Origin: Strigamia acuminata
Taxonomy: Eukaryota > Arthropoda > Chilopoda > Geophilomorpha > Linotaeniidae
Assembly (NCBI GenBank): GCA_949358305.1
Contig: OX442314.1
Coordinates: forward strand, 9,479,060-9,543,059
Length of the DNA: 64,000 nucleotides
Direction of reading: 5' to 3'
The position numbers and the translations under genes are program-made. The notes under the pieces were generated by a model. It was given only the letters and a program-made list of their open reading frames with translations, searched no databases and was not told the DNA's origin. This document shows, piece by piece, positions 59,423-64,000 of this stretch. How positions within the stretch are numbered: position 1 is the first letter of the stretch; every line of letters begins with the position of its first letter.

Positions 59423-62400
59423 CAACAAAAATTTCGGAAAATCTGCTACAAGCCCAACCAATTGAAGAAACATCAGAATTGACAATTGAAATGGTACAAG
59501 ATTCGGATGGATTATCGGAGATCCAGCCAATAAATGAAGCCATAACAGAAACGCTGTTAACATCAGAATCATTAGTAGAATCAAAGGAATTACTGAGAAA
59601 CTCTGAAAATTCACAAAACATACAGACAACAACACTGCCTGAAAATTCGGAAAATTCTGGAAATTTACAGAACAACCAATCATTAGAGGGAGAAGTATTA
59701 AAGACTTCGTTAATATTAAAAACATTAGTGGAACCCAATGATTTGACTGAAAATATCCAAGAAACTCCAGCAGCAGCACAAGCACCTAAAGGAGCACGAT
59801 TCATCAAAGACCCCAAAACTGGAGAATATGTGCAATCAGAATTAGCTGAAAAATCACGTAAAGTGATAGGAACTTTAGAAGGTGGAAAAGGGACAATAGT
59901 CTTTAACTTTGAAGACGGCGAAGTCGTAGGGATGAGATATCCGACACAGAAACCAGTGACGGACTCTAAACTGGAACAAGCCGAAGCTTCATCAAAAATG
60001 AACATTCTGAAAGACAATGGACCACTAAAAAATACAACTATTCCAGTAACACTCACGTCACCGGAAGCAATTGGCACAATGCCAAAAAGAGGAGAAATGA
60101 TTTGCGAAATGGAATGTGGACAAATAGTAGGAATAAAATTTCCGCCAGTAGAATTGGAAAATTGTCCAAAAATAAAAGAAATTTATGAAACAAATAGAAC
60201 TTATTTCGCAGCAGAAGTAACGGAAGCCCTAAAAAATGTGGAAATCACACAAGAAAATGAGGCTACTATTTTTTGGGCAAAGGTAAAGGAGACATATGAG
60301 GAAACACCATCACTAGCAGCATGGATGACAGATACACCAACTGAGCCTGTGGAATGGGATCCATTATTGAAAGAATTAACAATATTGGAGCCGGAAGGAC
60401 CGCGCATCAGAATTTTTAATATATTGTTGCCCGAAGAAGATGTTTTGGAAGGGATGACAACAATAGACCTCCAAACAGAACAAGGATCCATCGCTGCCAT
60501 GTTAGACTCAGGAGCCAACCGTAGTTGTGTTTCATGGCCATTGATTCAGGCGATGGGATTAGAAAAAGAAGTGTGGCCCGTCAAGGCCAATATGGCTGTA
60601 AATACAGCAGATAAAAAAGTGCAACCGATGGGAACAATAAGGATGATGATTCGTTGGACCCATGGAATGATGCAACAGTATTTCCTCGTGTTACCACACG
60701 ACATGAAATTTATGTTGGTTGGCAATGATGCCATGAAACGAATGAAAATACAGCCCAATCCCCTCAACGGCAAGTGGAACTTTATTTCAACAATCGACGT
60801 GCCTCAACCATATATGCCACAATTCCTCATGGATAAATATGAGCAGAAGAAACTGGAAGAGCCAGAATCATTGCGAAAAACATTTCGAAAAGAGAGTAGT
60901 TTTTGCGCATTTGAAGCAAGATTGAAAGTTGGCAATGGCTTGCATGACATGATAGAAGAAGCCAAACTGCAATTAACAGAGGCTTTACAATTGGAGCATG
61001 TATTGAGGAAATATGAGAAAATATTGAGTAAAAATCCAGGCAAAACTCATGTGGTGCAGCACACTATCAATTTAGACACTGACAAACCAATAAGGGTTCC
61101 TTTTAAATCTTGGAATCCACAAAAAAGGGAAATATTGCGGACATTATGCCAAGAAATGATTGATAAGGGCTATGTAACAACTGCAGAAGGTGATTATGCG
61201 ACAAGGATTGTGTTGGTAATGAGACCAGGTTCAGAGCCACGTCTCTGTATTGATTACAGAGCGCTGAATGAACACACTCTGTATGACCCGCCCCAGATGC
61301 CGACAATAACGGAAATTTTGAGAGAGCTCGGCGAATTTCAATGGGTTTCAACCATTGATCTAACGAAAGGATACTGGCAAATAGATTTGAGACCGGAAGA
61401 CCGTCCGAAAACAGCATTCTGGAGTCCTCAAGGCCGACTGATGTTTAACGTCATGCCTTTTGGGCTGGTCAATGCGCCAACCACCTTTCAACGACTAATA
61501 GAAAAGGTATTAGGCGAAGCATTCCGAAAATATGCTTGGGCCTACCTGGACGACATCGTGATCGTATCAAAAACGTATGCAGAACACATGAAACATCTAG
61601 ATTCAGTTTTAGGAAAATTACAGAAAGCTGGATTGCACGTAAATCCAACAAAGTCAAAATTCTGCAGGAAGGAACTAAAATTTCTAGGGTACAAACTTGG
61701 AATCAACGGCTTAAGCGTAGACCCAGCCAAAGTAGCGGCCATAAAAGAATTTCCAGCGCCAAAAAATTTGACAGAGTTACAACGATTTTTTGGCATGGTC
61801 AACTTTTTCCATAGACTTCTCAAGAATCTGGCCACAGTGGCCGAACCTCTACGCCCACTCCTGAAGAAAGGGATAGAATTTATTTGGGAGGAAGTACACC
61901 AAGTTGCCTTTGATAACATTAAGCAATTACTGACCGACGCCAAAACTATGCACTTGCCAAATCTACACCAACCATTCATCGTGAGGACAGACGCAAGTAA
62001 GAAAGGATTGGGTGCTGCCTTGATGCAGATCAAAGAAATTGACGGACAAATGATTGAATCACCATGTGTATACCTCAGTAGATGTCTGCAACAGGCAGAA
62101 CTTAACTACGGCGCCACGGATCTCGAATGTTTGGCGGTAATTTGGGCGCTCCGAAAATTTAGGCCATATTTGGAGTTCACAAGTTTCGTCGTGCAGACAG
62201 ATCATGAGGCGCTGAAATGGTTGATGAGACTGGAAGAGCCAGCTGGACGCCTCGCCCGTTGGCAGATGGAATTGATGTCTTATAATTTTACAATCCAATA
62301 TTTGAAAGGGACTGCCAACACATTAGCAGACGCATTATCTAGAGCACCAATTCAACTCATCTGCGACAACGAAGAGACGGGAGAAGCCGACGGTGACTTA

Positions 62401-64000
62401 AGATATTGCCCGACAGAACCACGAAAATGGGTCGTGGGTAACTGGAATCAGCTGCCAAAACCTCAGTCGGATGAAGAACGATTAGTAGACGAGCAAGTCA
62501 CGGCATATTGGAGTCACATGCATAATGCGCCGGCAGAAGAGTCGGAAATAAGTCCGAAAATTACAAAAGTTCAATATTTACCAACTTCGGAATGCGAAAT
62601 GGTGACAGCGTTTATTGCAAAAGTCACGGAGCAAGCCGACTGCATGCCTCCGACACGCGAAGAAATTATAGAACATCAGAAAAAGGATCGCCATTGCCAA
62701 TCAATGCGATACTACCTCGAGACAGAACAATTTCCAGCTTACGTAACAACACCATTACAAAAGAAGAATTATCGCATTTTGGCGACAAAACACATGTTAG
62801 AAGAGGATTTATTATTAAAATACCATCCAACATTGTCAGATGATTTAAGCGAGGATTCTCGAGCCCTGAAGGTCGTGATACCAAGATCACTAAGATTCCG
62901 AGTGTTATGGCAAATGCACGGCCACCCGCTCGCAAGCCATTGCGGAATTGCAAGGACGCTTTATCGAATGCGACAGATTTATACCTGGGACGGAATCAAA
63001 CGTGACACCACCAGATTTATTAAACACTGTCCGCGGTGCCAGGCGTGTAAACCTCGGACTAAAACACGAGTAGAAGCAGCGCAAATTGGCCCATATGCAC
63101 CTTTTGAGTGCCTAAGTATAGATTTGGTAGGACCATTGATTAGAACCGATGAAGGAAACAATTACATTTTAGTAATTTTGGATATAGCCACCAGATGGCC
63201 GGAACTTTACCCATTATCCGACCCCGTCGCACAAGATATAGCGGATTGTCTGTACAACACGTGTATGGGATGGGGATTCCCGCTCCGAATCGTGTCGGAT
63301 AACGGCCCGCAATTTAAGGCCCGAATATACCACGAATTCTGCAGAAAATTCAAAATTACTCCGCGATTCACGTCACCGTATCATCCGCAGGCCAACACGG
63401 TAGAAAGGACCAACCGCGATTTAAAGTATATTTTGTCAATTTTCACAGATATTCACAAAAGGTGGGACACGTATTTAAGAGAAATTGCGTTTAGCATACG
63501 CACAACGGCAACAACAGGCCGCGATTATTCTCCAGCATACTTGAATTGCTGTAGAGAATTTAGGATTCCTTGGGATCCAAGGATTTTGGATGGAATTGCA
63601 AAAATAGACCCAAATAAGCCACATATTTACATCCAACGACTGGAGAAAATAATTAGAGATACATATCACCATATGATGGCGCACATAACCGACTTGCGCG
63701 AACGAGTGCAAAATCACAAGATGGACAAAAAATTTGATGACTTTAAAACCAATGATTTGGTATGGAAAGATGATCACCCATTATCAAAAGCGTCACAAGG
63801 GATTTCGGCGAAATTATCCGACAAGCGGAGTGGGCCATATGTAATCATCCAAGTCCACCAAGGAGGAGCAGTGAAACTAAGAAGGCTTAAAGATAATAAG
63901 ATCTTTCGCTCCATCCACATGTCTGAATTATCACCTTACTTCCCGGAATTTAATCAAGAAATTTGGGAAAAGGATCAAACTCAGAGCAATCCAAATGGGA
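59383..64000 (+). CDS. Gypsy pol: protease, RT, RNase H, integrase (partial)
   Basis: Frame -1 to gag, open from 59272 and, by frameshift, translated from 59383; no stop up to the window end. The first ~370 aa are an acidic linker of no known family. Then come protease MLDSGANRSC (~60.5 kb), RT with LCIDYRALNE and YLDDIVIV (61.25-61.56 kb), RNase H with RTDASKKGLG, TDLECLAVIW and TLADALSR (61.98-62.34 kb). Integrase has an HHCC-type zinc region ending HCPRCQACK, then SIDLVGP, VSDNGPQF and HPQANTVERTNRDLK (DDE), and a GPY-type C-terminal motif (KRSGPYVII, 63.83 kb). All catalytic signatures look intact. Confidence 0.94.

Larger units (their letters stand above)
54554..64000 (+). mobile_element. 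Ty3/gypsy LTR retrotransposon, 3' end beyond window
   Basis: 5' LTR 54554-55561, a 123-bp leader, gag 55685-59407 and pol from the -1 frame to the window edge without a stop or frameshift. The intact ORFs suggest a recently active copy. Related LTRs are the solo LTR at 18731-19661 and, more distantly, the LTR ends at 40.4 and 49.0 kb. No 3' LTR is visible, so LTR age cannot be judged here. Confidence 0.95.

Overview
The window is metazoan nuclear DNA, most likely from an arthropod. It has spliced genes with canonical GT..AG introns, three recognisable host genes (BAF/BANF1, LIN52, ALDH6A1), BEL/Pao, Ty3/gypsy and Ty1/copia LTR retrotransposons, Tc1, hAT and Harbinger-like DNA elements, and TATA plus TCAGT-type core promoters. 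The exact taxon cannot be read from the sequence. It is AT-rich and heavily loaded with minisatellites whose unit lengths cluster near 20-21 and 30-31 bp.

1-24.7 kb holds a cluster of small secreted cysteine-rich peptide genes: five two-exon genes plus one broken second exon, all on the + strand. They share an eight-cysteine framework, C-x4-C-x3-C-x10-C-x5-C-x-C-x3-C-x5/8-C, compatible with a defensin-like CS-alpha-beta fold. There are two subfamilies: A (2.77, 12.23 and 16.55 kb) and B (18.50, 22.76 kb and the broken 13.5 kb copy). The first two A genes encode identical proteins and belong to a recent segmental duplication. A 6.5 kb BEL/Pao element with 5-bp target duplication sits about 230 bp upstream of the second A gene. 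Copia remnants, a solo LTR, a GGTACC-rich fold-back element and A-tract minisatellites fill the rest.

24.7-30.3 kb is mainly non-coding, with a degenerate ~210-bp repeat, a GC-rich block, two 20-bp minisatellites and weak minus-strand ORFs. 30.4-37.8 kb is the host gene block: BAF (+), LIN52 (-, six exons) and ALDH6A1 (+, twelve exons). LIN52 and ALDH6A1 diverge from a ~200-bp promoter containing TGACGTCA. Several ALDH6A1 introns each carry a different minisatellite.

38-54.5 kb contains a second multicopy family of unknown function: short basic proteins with a W-x-[QE]-[VI]-[KR]-x-I motif leading into a hydrophobic helix. About ten copies or fragments lie in two opposite-strand arrays at 40.1-41.8 kb (-) and 49.1-54.3 kb (+). 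Between the arrays is a pile of nested DNA transposons: TA-flanked elements, two hAT-like elements with 8-bp duplications, a TAA-flanked MITE and a large hairpin. One peptide copy is split by a 1.9 kb LTR element with a 5-bp duplication.

54.5-64 kb is an apparently intact Ty3/gypsy retrotransposon running off the window: 1.0 kb 5' LTR, 1240-aa gag with coiled coil and RS-like repeats, and a pol ORF in the -1 frame. The gag/pol overlap contains A AAA AAC, a 6-nt spacer and a 10-bp stem, a textbook -1 frameshift signal. A related solo LTR lies inside an intron of one cysteine-rich peptide gene.
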